A stretch of DNA of 11,204 nt from Methanoculleus marisnigri (GCA_002503885.1 DASQ01000057.1:1-11204); one strand, 5' to 3'; positions 1-6,892 are shown, counted from the first letter of the stretch. Numbers and translations: made by a program. Notes: a model not told the origin generated them from the sequence alone.

Positions 1-227
1 TTAACTCTATGAATTTCCTTTCCCGCCCTTCGCATCCCTCACGGCCTGCCTTCTGTGTGGGACCATATCCCGATCTGCACCATGGATTGCTTCACGCGAA
101 ACTACGAAATTTCAGTCCTGTTGAATAGGGCATGAATGTGGAAGCATCGACCCGGGATGAGGAATCACCCCGGGCATGCCCCTGCAAGTGGACCGTGGGG
201 ATATCGCCTCGCGGGGGTGGGGCCGAC

Positions 228-250
228 GGGGAGGGGGTCTCCCCCTCCCC
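228..250. repeat. 10-bp perfect hairpin, 3-nt loop
   Basis: GGGGAGGGGG at 228-237 pairs perfectly with CCCCCTCCCC at 241-250 across the loop TCT. This is visible directly. It could act as a transcription end, an RNA stability element or a replication-pausing structure. No U-tract follows on either strand, so a standard terminator is not shown. Confidence 0.75.
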
Positions 251-309
251 TGTCTCTACTGTCTAAGGGGATACCCGTAACCCCCACCCCGCCCGGCCTC
301 CGGCCTCCT

Positions 310-329
310 CCCCCGCCCCGGGGCGGGGG
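310..329. repeat. 20-bp perfect GC palindrome
   Basis: CCCCCGCCCC at 310-319 is followed directly by GGGGCGGGGG at 320-329, a perfect palindrome without a spacer. It lies 60 bp past the previous hairpin in the same gene-free stretch. Its function is unknown. Being all G and C, it could be a cruciform or protein-binding site, or a drifted repetitive element. Confidence 0.7.
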
Positions 330-534
330 CAGTCATGGCGATACCCGGTGGAAAGCCGTGCTCCGGAGTACCCCCGGAGTGCGACCATAGCGCCCGCCCC
401 CACACGCCAAAATTCCTAACATAAAGTGACATGATGCACTAGGAAATATCGTCTTCCTGCCAGGCTCCTATCGGATTTCCCTCGTGCCGGCACAATTCAG
501 AAAGCCCTAAACCGCCCCCCAACATAGACTCTTC

Positions 535-645
535 ATGCGCTACATCGTCACCGGCGGGGCCGGCTTCATCGGCTCGAACCTTGCCGACACCCTGGCACAG
601 CACCACGACGTCGTCATCATCGACAACCTCGCCACGGGGCAGTAG
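535..645 (+). pseudogene. 5' stump of galE-like NAD-dependent epimerase
   Basis: The frame from ATG 535 encodes 36 residues and stops at TAG 643-645. It reads MRYIVTGGAGFIGSNLADTL and then a VVIIDNLATG segment. This is the N-terminal Rossmann strand, the TGGAGFIGS dinucleotide-binding loop and the second beta strand of the extended SDR family (UDP-glucose 4-epimerase/GalE-like). The family is usually about 300 residues, so nearly 90% is missing and no downstream frame continues it. The homology breaks right after the ATG(Q/R) turn. A fragment starting at the same turn occurs at 7755-7870, so one ancestral gene may have been split or copied. Such epimerases belong with the sugar-nucleotide genes that follow. 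The stump cannot be active. Confidence 0.8.
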
Positions 646-760
646 GTGACGCCCAGCACGATCCCGGCAACCGCGACACCGCCGCTCTGCAGCTCCCATG
701 CCGATCTTCTCCGGGAATATTAATAGCTCTCACTTAACCTCTTGCGTCAAAAAGCAAACC

Positions 761-770
761 CGTATATGAA
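761..770 (+). promoter_or_regulatory. Candidate TATA box of sugar operon
   Basis: An AT-rich island (712-795) precedes the aminotransferase. Within it, the GTATATGAA segment is the best archaeal TATA-box candidate. It would place transcription start near 790, about 25 nt before ATG 816, leaving room for the TGGAG ribosome-binding motif at 801-805. The alternative AATATTAATAG near 716-726 is possible. This is inferred from position and composition only. Confidence 0.35.
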
Positions 771-815
771 ATTACGCGAAAGAAAATTCACATCTGTTTC
801 TGGAGCCAGAGATCC

Positions 816-1898
816 ATGCACATACCTATCGCCCAGCCTTCCCTCGGAAAAGAAGAGAACGAAGCCGTCCTCGCCGTCCTTGCCTCCGGCATGATCGCCC
901 AGGGTCCGGTCACCGCCGCGTTCGAAGATGAGTTCGCCGCCTACTGCGGCGTTCCCCACGCCGTTGCCATCTCGAACGGGACCACCGCTCTCCACGCGGC
1001 GCTGCTCGCGGCCGGGGTAAAGCCCGGTGACGAGGTGGTCGTCCCGGCATTCACGTTCTTTGCGACCGCCTCATCGGTCTCGATGTGCGGTGCATGCCCC
1101 GTCTTTGCCGATGTCGACGCCGTGACCGCCACGATCGACCCGGCCGATGTCCTCGCCAAAGTCACCCCGAAGACGAAGGCCGTGATCGGCGTCCATCTCT
1201 ACGGGCAGCCCTGCGACGCCGGGGCGGTCCGGGATATCTGCGACGATAAGGGTCTCGTCTTCATCGAGGACGCGGCCCAGGCCCACGGGGCGGAGTACCG
1301 CGGGAAGCGGGCCGGGGCGCTCGGCGACCTCGCCTGTTTCTCCTTCTACGCGACGAAGAACCTGGCGACCGGGGAGGGCGGGATGGTGACGACGGCATCG
1401 GACGAGTATGATGCACGTCTCCGCCGGATCATCAACCACGGCCAGAGTGAGAAGTACCTTCATACCGAGCTCGGCTACAACTACCGCATGACCGATATCA
1501 ACGCCGCGATCGGGAGGGTGCAGCTCGCGAAACTCGGGGAATTCAACCGCCGCCGGCAGGAGAACGCTGCTTACTATAGTACCTATATCACGGCGCCCGG
1601 GCTCGTGCTCCCCTCGGTCGCGCCCGGCCGGACCCACGTCTGGCACCAGTACTCTCTGCGGCTCACCGATGCGTTCCCCCTTTCGCGGGATGAGTTCATG
1701 GCGTACCTCCGCGAGCGCGGGATCGGCTGCGCCGTCCACTATCCTGTCGCCCTCTCCCGGCAGCCCTACTACGCCGGGGCAGCGATCTGCCCGGTCGCGG
1801 AATCACTCGCGGCCTCGGTCCTCTCGATCCCGGTCCACCCCAACGTCACCGACGAGGCCCGGGCTTACGTCTGCGAGACCATCAACGGGGTGATCTAG
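816..1898 (+). CDS. DegT/DnrJ/EryC1/StrS-family sugar aminotransferase (WbpE/GnnB-like)
   Basis: 360 residues, the normal length for PLP-dependent nucleotide-sugar aminotransferases. Visible landmarks are the SNGTTALHAAL phosphate-binding loop (residues 53-63), VPAFTFFATAS (76-86), the cofactor motif EDAAQAHGA with D152 and Q155, and the Schiff-base lysine K181 in FYATKNLATGEGG. The expected reaction is transfer of an amino group from glutamate to the 3-keto group of a UDP-sugar, made by the dehydrogenase encoded next. The start ATG 816 follows TGGAG at 801-805 and opens directly with the family's usual N-terminus (IPIAQPSLGKEE). Its stop TAG touches the ATG of the next gene, so the pair is translationally coupled. 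The closest functional analogues are WbpE/WlbC (3-keto-GlcNAcA aminotransferase) and GnnB (3-keto-GlcNAc). Sequence alone does not separate these. Cytoplasmic. Confidence 0.9.
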   Translation: MHIPIAQPSLGKEENEAVLAVLASGMIAQGPVTAAFEDEFAAYCGVPHAVAISNGTTALHAALLAAGVKPGDEVVVPAFTFFATASSVSMCGACPVFADVDAVTATIDPADVLAKVTPKTKAVIGVHLYGQPCDAGAVRDICDDKGLVFIEDAAQAHGAEYRGKRAGALGDLACFSFYATKNLATGEGGMVTTASDEYDARLRRIINHGQSEKYLHTELGYNYRMTDINAAIGRVQLAKLGEFNRRRQENAAYYSTYITAPGLVLPSVAPGRTHVWHQYSLRLTDAFPLSRDEFMAYLRERGIGCAVHYPVALSRQPYYAGAAICPVAESLAASVLSIPVHPNVTDEARAYVCETINGVI

Positions 1899-2813
1899 AT
1901 GGACGCAGGCGTCATCGGCACCGGCGTTATGGGCAGGAACCATGTCCGGGTCTACTCCGAACTCAAGGAGGTCGGAACGACCTACGTCTACGACCTGAAC
2001 ACGAAGGCCGCCGAAGAGGTCGCCGCCGCCACCGATGCGGAGGTCTGCCGCTCGATGGAGGAGCTCCTCCGGAAGGCCGACTGCGTCTCGGCCTGTGTAC
2101 CGACCCCCTACCATTTCAAGACGGCGGGAGATGTCATCGCCGCCGGGGTGCACACCCTCATCGAGAAGCCCCTCTGCCTCACCGTGCGCGAGTGCGAGCA
2201 GTTGATCGGGCAGATCCCCGAGGGGCTGACCGTCGGCGTCGGGCACATCGAGCGGTTCAACCCGGTCGTCACCGAGGTTGCCCGGGTCGTGCAAAACCCC
2301 CTCTACGTCTCCTTCCACCGGCACAACCCGGCCTCGTCACGGGTGAGCGGGTCGACGGTCGTCGAAGACCTGATGATCCACGACATCGACGTCGCCTTCA
2401 ACGTCCTCTTCCCGGAGCGGGAGTACACCCTGACGGCGAGCGGGACCGGAGACGTCGCCGCGGCGCTCGCGGCCTTCGGGAGGACGCCGGTCTACCTCTC
2501 GGCCTCCCGGAAGTCCTCAAAGAAGGTCCGGTCGCTCTACATCGAGGAGGAGGACCGGACGATCGAGGGCGACTTCATGACCCAGGAGGTCTACGTCTAC
2601 AAAAAGCCTGAGATCTACGGGCAGGAGAACGGGCTCTACCGCCAGGAGAACATCATCGAGAAGCTCCTGGTGAACAAGGTCGAGCCCTTAAAGATCGAAC
2701 TCTCGACGTTCATCCGGGCCGCCCGCGACGGCAAGCCCTTCCCGGTCACGCCGGCGCAGGGGCTCTCAAACGTCCGGGTCTGCGAGGCGATCTCCCGGAG
2801 CCTTGCGGCATGA
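1899..2813 (+). CDS. Gfo/Idh/MocA-family UDP-sugar 3-dehydrogenase (WbpB/GnnA-like)
   Basis: 304 residues. The N-terminal Rossmann fold carries GVIGTGVMGRNHVRVY (residues 4-19) for NAD binding. The family lysine motif EKPL lies at 89-92, and a C-terminal-domain motif DLMIHDID at 157-164 supplies the conserved His/Asp. Known relatives oxidise C3 of UDP-GlcNAc (GnnA type) or UDP-GlcNAcA (WbpB/WlbA type) to the 3-keto sugar, which the preceding aminotransferase would use. ATG 1899 abuts the upstream stop and is preceded by GGGGTGATC in the end of that gene, a plausible ribosome-binding site. The stop overlaps the wecB start (ATGA). The NAD(H) and substrate choice are inferred from context; the family assignment is secure. 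Note that 304 residues is slightly short compared with classic WbpB. Confidence 0.88.
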   Translation: MDAGVIGTGVMGRNHVRVYSELKEVGTTYVYDLNTKAAEEVAAATDAEVCRSMEELLRKADCVSACVPTPYHFKTAGDVIAAGVHTLIEKPLCLTVRECEQLIGQIPEGLTVGVGHIERFNPVVTEVARVVQNPLYVSFHRHNPASSRVSGSTVVEDLMIHDIDVAFNVLFPEREYTLTASGTGDVAAALAAFGRTPVYLSASRKSSKKVRSLYIEEEDRTIEGDFMTQEVYVYKKPEIYGQENGLYRQENIIEKLLVNKVEPLKIELSTFIRAARDGKPFPVTPAQGLSNVRVCEAISRSLAA

Positions 2814-3874
2814 AGGTCCTCTCGGTCGTCGGGGCCCGGCCCCAGTTCGTCAAGTGCGCTCCGGTCTCCCGGGAGGTCCGGAAGGTGCACGAGGAGGTCC
2901 TCGTCCACACCGGCCAGCACTACGACTACCTCCTCTCGGAGGTCTTCTTCCGGGACCTCGGGATCCCGGCGCCCGACTACCACCTCGAGATCGGGTCGGG
3001 GAGCCACGGCGTCCAGACCGGCCGGATGCTCGCCGCGATCGAGGAGGTGATCGCGAAGGAAGAGCCGGAGATCGTGCTCGTCTACGGGGACACGAACTCG
3101 ACGCTCGCGGGAGCGCTCGCTGCGGCGAAGATGCACGTGCCGGTGGCGCACGTCGAGGCAGGGCTACGGAGTTTCGATCGCCGGATGCCCGAGGAGGTGA
3201 ACCGGGTCCTCACAGACCATTGTTCGGACCTCCTCCTCTGCCCGACGGCGACGGCTGTGCGGAACCTCGCGGCCGAGGGGGTCACCGCGGGCGTCCACCT
3301 CGCCGGCGACGTGATGGTCGACGCGCTCCAGCAGAACCTTCCTCTCGCAGAGGAGCGCTCCACCGCCCTTGCGGACTTCGGCCTCTCGCCGAAGGGGTAT
3401 TTCCTCGCCACGGTCCACCGGGCGAGCAACACCGACGATCCCGCGGCTCTCCGGGCGATCATGGAGGCGTTCGCCCTCCTCGATGCCCCGGTGGTCTTCC
3501 CGGTCCATCCCCGGACGCAGAAGAAGCTCGCCGGGTACGGGATCGAGCCGGCGGCGAACGTCAGAATTGTTGAACCGCTCCCCTACTTCGATATGCTCGC
3601 CCTTCTCTCCGGCGCCCGTGCTGTCCTGACCGACTCCGGCGGCGTCCAGAAGGAGGCGTACATCCTCGAGGTGCCGTGCGTGACCCTGCGGGAGAACACC
3701 GAGTGGGTGGAGACGGTCGAGGACGGCTGGAACGTCCTCGTCGGTGCGGATACAGACCAGATCGTCGCGGAGGCGGAGAAGGTTGCAGGATCGCGCTCGC
3801 CGCAGTCCGCCCGGTTCGGCGACGGGCATGCAGCGGAGCGGATCGCTGCGATCATCAGAGAATATGAATCCTGA
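2810..3874 (+). CDS. wecB: UDP-N-acetylglucosamine 2-epimerase (non-hydrolysing)
   Basis: 354 residues of the GT-B-like WecB/WbpI fold. Signatures in order: SVVGARPQFVK (residues 5-15, catalytic-type K15), HTGQHYDY (33-40), VYGDTNSTLAGALAA (91-105, D94), AHVEAGLRSFDRRMPEEVNR (113-132, E116 and E128/E129), TVHRASN (201-207, H203), PVHPRT (231-236), and TDSGGVQKEA (274-283), the UDP-binding loop. These correspond to the catalytic residues of the E. coli enzyme. It interconverts UDP-GlcNAc and UDP-ManNAc, or the 2,3-diacetamido uronic acid equivalent (WbpI role), by elimination and re-addition of UDP. The start overlaps the previous stop by 4 bp, so it is part of one operon. Thirteen bases after its stop begins the decayed wecC copy, showing that wecC was formerly the next gene of this operon. 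Confidence 0.94.
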   Translation: MKVLSVVGARPQFVKCAPVSREVRKVHEEVLVHTGQHYDYLLSEVFFRDLGIPAPDYHLEIGSGSHGVQTGRMLAAIEEVIAKEEPEIVLVYGDTNSTLAGALAAAKMHVPVAHVEAGLRSFDRRMPEEVNRVLTDHCSDLLLCPTATAVRNLAAEGVTAGVHLAGDVMVDALQQNLPLAEERSTALADFGLSPKGYFLATVHRASNTDDPAALRAIMEAFALLDAPVVFPVHPRTQKKLAGYGIEPAANVRIVEPLPYFDMLALLSGARAVLTDSGGVQKEAYILEVPCVTLRENTEWVETVEDGWNVLVGADTDQIVAEAEKVAGSRSPQSARFGDGHAAERIAAIIREYES

Positions 3875-3878
3875 ATAT

Positions 3879-4146
3879 AAACCAGAGATGCAGACAATGG
3901 ATGTGCCGGGTATCGATCACACCTAAGGCTTCCAGCGGGACTCCCCCTCGTCGGGGTACAAGCTCGCGATGCTCAACCGGGGGAATCTCCGCTCAAGGGC
4001 GAGGGGCCCGGACTTGAAGAGTTACTGAGAAAGGTCGCCGGGTGCGGCGCGGTGACCCTCGCCATCCTGACGCCTTTTATCGATGAGCGAGGAACAGGAA
4101 GTCGGGCGCAGCCTCATCCCCGGCACGACCGCGCGCGCGGCCCGGG
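3879..4146 (+). pseudogene. Decayed duplicate of wecC
   Basis: This stretch aligns piecewise with the intact gene at 4914-6371. GATGCAGACAATG at 3887-3899 equals 4913-4925. After a deletion of about 105 bp, GATGTGCCG resumes at 3899 (equals 5028 onward) and runs through CTTCCAGCG, ACTCCCCCTCGTCGGG and CGGACTTGA to about 4033. A second deletion joins two AAGGTCG repeats (5161 and 5205 in the intact gene). GCGGTGACCCTCGC follows, and the last clear match is CCCGGCACGACCGC at 4119-4132 (equals 5365 onward). The frame stops at TAA 3924-3926 after 12 codons, with several frameshifts. It sits 13 bp after wecB in the expected operon position, so it was probably the original wecC or a tandem copy. 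It cannot make an enzyme. Confidence 0.88.
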
Positions 4147-4172
4147 GCAGTGGCGCGGGGATGGGGAGTACC

Positions 4173-4388
4173 TCAGACCTGGATGCCTGCCCGGGCAAGC
4201 GCATCCTTGATGGAGACGAGCTCCTTCCTCATCTCTGCAAATTCGTCGTCAAGGTGCTTTTTGGTATCACTCCGGAGCCCGAAAATCTCTTCTTTTGTTT
4301 CTTTGCCGACCTGGAGCATCTGGTCCTGTTTGTTCAGCATCTGATCCTGCTTGTCCAGCATCGTATGTTGTAACTGGAGGCCCTGGTC
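4173..4388 (-). pseudogene. Orphaned coiled-coil tail of acylphosphatase gene
   Basis: This continues, in the same frame, the acylphosphatase gene upstream of it on the minus strand, beyond an amber codon at 4389-4391. It reads DQGLQLQHTMLDKQDQML and then NKQDQMLQVGKETKEEI, and ends in KDALARAGIQV before TGA at 4173-4175. The KQDQML heptads and the charged helix after them form a coiled coil. Without the stop the protein would be 200 residues. A new start at ATG 4359-4361 would give a free 62-residue coiled-coil peptide, but no ribosome-binding site is obvious. Most likely it is untranslated debris of a recent nonsense mutation. Restart, or readthrough if a suppressor tRNA exists, is possible. 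Confidence 0.65.
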
Positions 4389-4421
4389 CTACTTCTCCAG
4401 CATCTGGTCCTGTTTGTCCAG
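4317..4421. repeat. Five 21-bp heptad-encoding repeats
   Basis: Units start at 4317, 4338, 4359, 4380 and 4401. The consensus on the plus strand is CATCTGGTCCTGTTTGTCCAG, which on the minus strand encodes the heptad L-D-K-Q-D-Q-M. Units 1, 2 and 5 are nearly identical. Unit 3 is diverged. Unit 4 carries the CTG to CTA change that makes the amber stop. Such near-identical in-frame repeats can expand or contract by slippage, changing coiled-coil length in 7-residue steps. Confidence 0.8.
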
Positions 4422-4775
4422 CATCCGGCCTAATTTCGTATCCATGCTGTGCAGTACGTTCCCGGCATAACACAGCCACTCGAATATTCCCTCCTGGATG
4501 TCTCCCCGGATGATCTCAAAATCGGCGTAATCCCCTGTTGCTTCTTCCCACCTGACGGTGAACGATTTGACTGCAATGGGCCTTCGTATGATATTGATCT
4601 CGTTGATGAAATCCCGGAGATCCTTTTCGCTCCCCTCTGCGACGATCTCGACCTCCCCGGTATCGAGATTCTTCACGTACCCCGAGATATTCCGTTCGAA
4701 CGTCTCGTTGTACACACGCTCCCGATAGCCGACCCGCTGGACACGCCCCCGTGCAGTGGCCACAAATCGTTTCAT
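4389..4775 (-). CDS. acyP: Acylphosphatase with truncated coiled-coil extension
   Basis: 128 residues. Residues 1-90 are a complete acylphosphatase domain. GRVQRVGYRER (10-20) carries the phosphate-binding loop and catalytic R18, and GYVKNLDTGEVEI (32-44) carries catalytic N36. Family enzymes hydrolyse carboxyl-phosphate bonds of small acyl phosphates in the cytoplasm. Residues 91-128 are an added helical tail ending in KQDQMLEK, cut by TAG at 4389-4391. The heptads continue in frame behind the stop to 4173. Known acylphosphatases are about 90-100 residues, so catalysis should survive the loss; the tail may have served oligomerisation or partner binding. ATG 4775 is preceded by a TATA-like element (4798-4807) at leaderless spacing and by GAGTGA, a possible weak ribosome-binding site. 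The gene lies between the dead and live wecC copies, opposite in direction, with no obvious metabolic link to them. Confidence 0.87.
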   Translation of the reverse strand: MKRFVATARGRVQRVGYRERVYNETFERNISGYVKNLDTGEVEIVAEGSEKDLRDFINEINIIRRPIAVKSFTVRWEEATGDYADFEIIRGDIQEGIFEWLCYAGNVLHSMDTKLGRMLDKQDQMLEK

Positions 4776-4797
4776 TCAATTTCACTCTGTATGGCGG

Positions 4798-4807
4798 ACA
4801 TAAATAG
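4798..4807. promoter_or_regulatory. Candidate TATA box, possibly bidirectional
   Basis: ACATAAATAG reads as CTATTTATGT on the minus strand. For the acylphosphatase gene it lies about 27 bp from ATG 4775, which fits a leaderless or near-leaderless transcript. Read on the plus strand it could start a transcript near 4830 for the intact wecC, with a leader of about 84 nt. The intact wecC needs its own promoter, since the operon upstream is interrupted by a minus-strand gene. Inferred from position. Confidence 0.4.
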
Positions 4808-4913
4808 TTTCTCCGGACCTGCACTTCACCCGGCGAAGCTCTCTCCAGACCCTGCCTGCACCACAAAAGGGGGTGGCAGAAGACAGAATATCAACCTTGA
4901 AGACAAACTAAAG

Positions 4914-6371
4914 ATGCAGACAATGACCGAGAACCTCGCAACACTTATCCAGAAACACGGCCCGATCCGGAGAATCGGCGTCTTCGGCATGGGCTACGTC
5001 GGCATCCCGGCGGCAGCGCTCTTTGCGGATGTGCCGCACATCGAGCACGTCTACGGCTTCCAGCGAAACTCCCCCTCGTCGGGCTACAAGATCACTATGC
5101 TCAACCGCGGTGAGTCCCCGCTCAAGGGCGAGGAGCCCGGACTTGAGGAACTGCTCGGAAAGGTCGTCGGTGCGGGGAAGTTCTCCTGCACATCGGACTT
5201 TGCGAAGGTCGCGGAGTGCGATGCGGTGACCCTCGCGATCCAGACGCCGTTTAAGGACAAGAAGGATCTTCTCCCGGACTTCTCGCCGCTGATCGAGGGG
5301 CTCCGGAACGTCGGGCGGCACCTGACGCCGGGGACGCTCGTGGTGCTCGAGTCGACGATCACCCCCGGCACGACCGCCGGGATGGCCCGCGAGATCCTGG
5401 AGGAGGAGTCCGGGCTCGTCGCCGGGAAGGATTTTGGACTGGCGCACGCCCCCGAGCGGGTGATGGTCGGGCGGCTGCTCCGGAATATCCGGGAGCACGA
5501 CCGGATCGTCGGCGGGATCGACGATCTCTCCACGGCACGTGCCGTGGAGCTCTACTCACCCGTTCTCTCGACCGGCACGGTCATCCCGATGACCGCGACC
5601 GCGGCCGAGGTGACGAAGACCGCCGAGAACACCTTCCGCGACCTCCAGATCGCGGCCGTGAACCAGCTCGCCCTCTACTGCGAGGCGATGGGGATAAACG
5701 TCTACGACGTCCGGGCCGGGGTGGCGTCGCTCGAGGGCGAGGGGATCACCCGGGCGATCCTCTGGCCCGGTGCCGGGGTCGGCGGCCACTGCCTGACGAA
5801 GGACACCTACCACCTGGAGCGGGGCGTGCAGGTCCTCGGGCGTGGGGAACTGGACTTCCCGGCCGGCCGGGAGTCCCTCTACACCCTCGCCCGCGGGATC
5901 AACGACTTCATGCCCGAGCACATGCTGCATCTTGCGGAGTCGGCGCTCGGTGTGGTCGGGAAGGGTCTGAAAGGATCGAAGGTTGCTCTGCTCGGCTGGG
6001 CGTTCATCAACGACTCCGACGACGCCCGGAACACGCCGGCGGAGCCGTTCCGTGACGCGGCGCTCGCCGCCGGTGCGGAGGTTGCCGTCCACGACCCCTG
6101 GGTGGACCCAATGACGTCGCCGGACGCCCCGCCCGGGCTCTCCCGGGACCTCGAGGGGGTGCTTGCCGGCGCAGACGCTGTTGTAGTGTTTGCCGGGCAC
6201 AAGGAGTACCGGGGGCTTCTCCCCGCACGGGTGAGGGAGCTCTCCGGGTCTGCGCACCCGGCGGTCGTGGATGGGCGGAATGTGGTGGACCCGGATGCGT
6301 GGATCGCAGTGGGGTTTGTCTACCGCGGGATCGGCCGGGGAGATAAAAACCGGCACGCGTTGCAGGGATAA
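4914..6371 (+). CDS. wecC: UDP-N-acetyl-D-mannosamine/glucosamine 6-dehydrogenase
   Basis: 485 residues of the nucleotide-sugar dehydrogenase family (UDP-Glc/GDP-Man DH, NAD-binding, central and UDP-binding domains). RIGVFGMGYVGIP (residues 20-32) is the dinucleotide-binding loop. ESTITPGTT lies at 146-154, and APERVMVG (179-186) matches the usual APER motif. K235 sits in the EVTKTAENTFRDL helix, and catalytic C293 in GVGGHCLTKD. Family members oxidise C6 of UDP-ManNAc or UDP-GlcNAc to the uronate using two NAD. The open frame extends back to 4449, but that part lies over the acylphosphatase gene antisense. MQTM at 4914 is preferred because the decayed copy preserves the same ATGCAGACAATG; 4923 is an alternative. 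No strong ribosome-binding site is visible. Together with wecB it completes the route to UDP-ManNAcA. The C-terminal residues are lysine/arginine-rich and may be divergent. Confidence 0.92.
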   Translation: MQTMTENLATLIQKHGPIRRIGVFGMGYVGIPAAALFADVPHIEHVYGFQRNSPSSGYKITMLNRGESPLKGEEPGLEELLGKVVGAGKFSCTSDFAKVAECDAVTLAIQTPFKDKKDLLPDFSPLIEGLRNVGRHLTPGTLVVLESTITPGTTAGMAREILEEESGLVAGKDFGLAHAPERVMVGRLLRNIREHDRIVGGIDDLSTARAVELYSPVLSTGTVIPMTATAAEVTKTAENTFRDLQIAAVNQLALYCEAMGINVYDVRAGVASLEGEGITRAILWPGAGVGGHCLTKDTYHLERGVQVLGRGELDFPAGRESLYTLARGINDFMPEHMLHLAESALGVVGKGLKGSKVALLGWAFINDSDDARNTPAEPFRDAALAAGAEVAVHDPWVDPMTSPDAPPGLSRDLEGVLAGADAVVVFAGHKEYRGLLPARVRELSGSAHPAVVDGRNVVDPDAWIAVGFVYRGIGRGDKNRHALQG

Positions 6372-6472
6372 CACCCTAATTTTTAGTCTGAACTTTCTTC
6401 ATCGTCCACCTTCTCCATTATAATGAAATTTTAGTCGGCCCATTTACCCTATGAAGTTGAGGAGACCGGCTT
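6372..6472. terminator. Convergent AT-rich intergenic region
   Basis: The wecC gene (plus) and the HEPN gene (minus) end here facing each other. The spacer is much more AT-rich than its surroundings. It contains TAATTTTTAG (6378-6387) and GAAATTTTAG (6425-6434), T-tracts in both orientations that suit archaeal oligo-T termination. No strong hairpin is present. Confidence 0.45.
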
Positions 6473-6892
6473 CTACCCAAACCGCTGCCGGGCCAGAACG
6501 AGGGCCCGATGAGCTAACCGGATGCAGAACGCTGCTTCCTCTTCGCAAACAAGCGATCCGCTATACTGGACGTTGTGCCTGGCAACCCGGAGTTTATCAA
6601 AGGCGTTCAGGAGATTGGCGATCTCGGGGTCATCACCGGATGTATGCCGTACTGCGGTAATGAGACAGGCGTGGCTCCGCTCGACGTAGCCTGCAGCATA
6701 GAGAAACGTCCGGACACTATGAAACGCACTGTTGTACGCGGCAAGATGAGCCATCTCATACTCTTCGATCGCCACATTCTTCTCCGCCGCCCGCAGGAAC
6801 CTCGCCGCGGATGCGAGAGAACCGGGAACACGCTCCAACGCTCCTGCGTCGGAGCGGATAAGGCCATGGTCTATGCACTCCCGCCACCTCAT
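6473..6892 (-). CDS. HEPN-domain protein, partner of winged-helix MNT
   Basis: 139 residues, all-helical, of the HEPN superfamily. The diagnostic stretch is KLRVARHNVQYSG (residues 100-112) with R102, R105, H106 and Y110, resembling the R..RH...Y signature of small HEPN proteins paired with MNT proteins (UPF0332/PF05168-like). The textbook Rx4-6H spacing is not met exactly (R102-x3-H106), so RNase activity is uncertain. An earlier helix, MAHLAAYNSAFHSVRTFLYAAGY (47-69), is the typical first HEPN helix pair. The frame runs open to 6973, but ATG 6892 overlaps the stop of the upstream MNT gene by 4 bp (ATGA), so I choose that start. Two-gene coupling suggests a toxin-antitoxin-like module: HEPN as putative RNase or bound effector, MNT as neutraliser. 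The role is inferred from family and context. Confidence 0.82.
   Translation of the reverse strand: MRWRECIDHGLIRSDAGALERVPGSLASAARFLRAAEKNVAIEEYEMAHLAAYNSAFHSVRTFLYAAGYVERSHACLITAVRHTSGDDPEIANLLNAFDKLRVARHNVQYSGSLVCEEEAAFCIRLAHRALVLARQRFG

Larger units (their letters stand above)
1..534. other. GC-rich non-coding region
   Basis: I see no convincing gene here. The longest plus-strand frame (from 136) reads as proline/glycine-rich low-complexity peptide, typical of translated GC-rich spacer. The stretch is rich in C and G runs and holds two very stable hairpins (228-250 and 310-329), plus a weaker repeat of CCGGAGT around 360-380. AT content rises at 400-460, where a promoter could lie, but no single TATA box stands out. 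A gene running off the left edge on the minus strand cannot be excluded from the first ~35 bases. Confidence 0.6.

Noticed and set aside
136..390. 84-codon plus-strand frame
   Set aside because: Proline/glycine low-complexity translation of GC-rich spacer, crossing both stable hairpins; no domain or start signal.
646..712. Possible hydrophobic peptide on the minus strand (GGVAVAGIVLGVT)
   Set aside because: Only about 20 residues, no start or continuation; may be debris but cannot be supported.
1071..1739. Long minus-strand frame opposite the aminotransferase gene
   Set aside because: Antisense shadow caused by G/C-ending codons; the plus strand has full family motifs.
4389..4391. Pyrrolysine insertion at the amber codon
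   Set aside because: Other repeat units have CAG here, so a simple C to T change explains it; nothing in the window suggests a Pyl system, and acylphosphatases are not known to use it.
4449..4913. N-terminal extension of wecC frame back to ATG 4449
   Set aside because: It lies antisense to the acylphosphatase gene, has no family similarity, and the decayed wecC copy keeps the MQTM start region.
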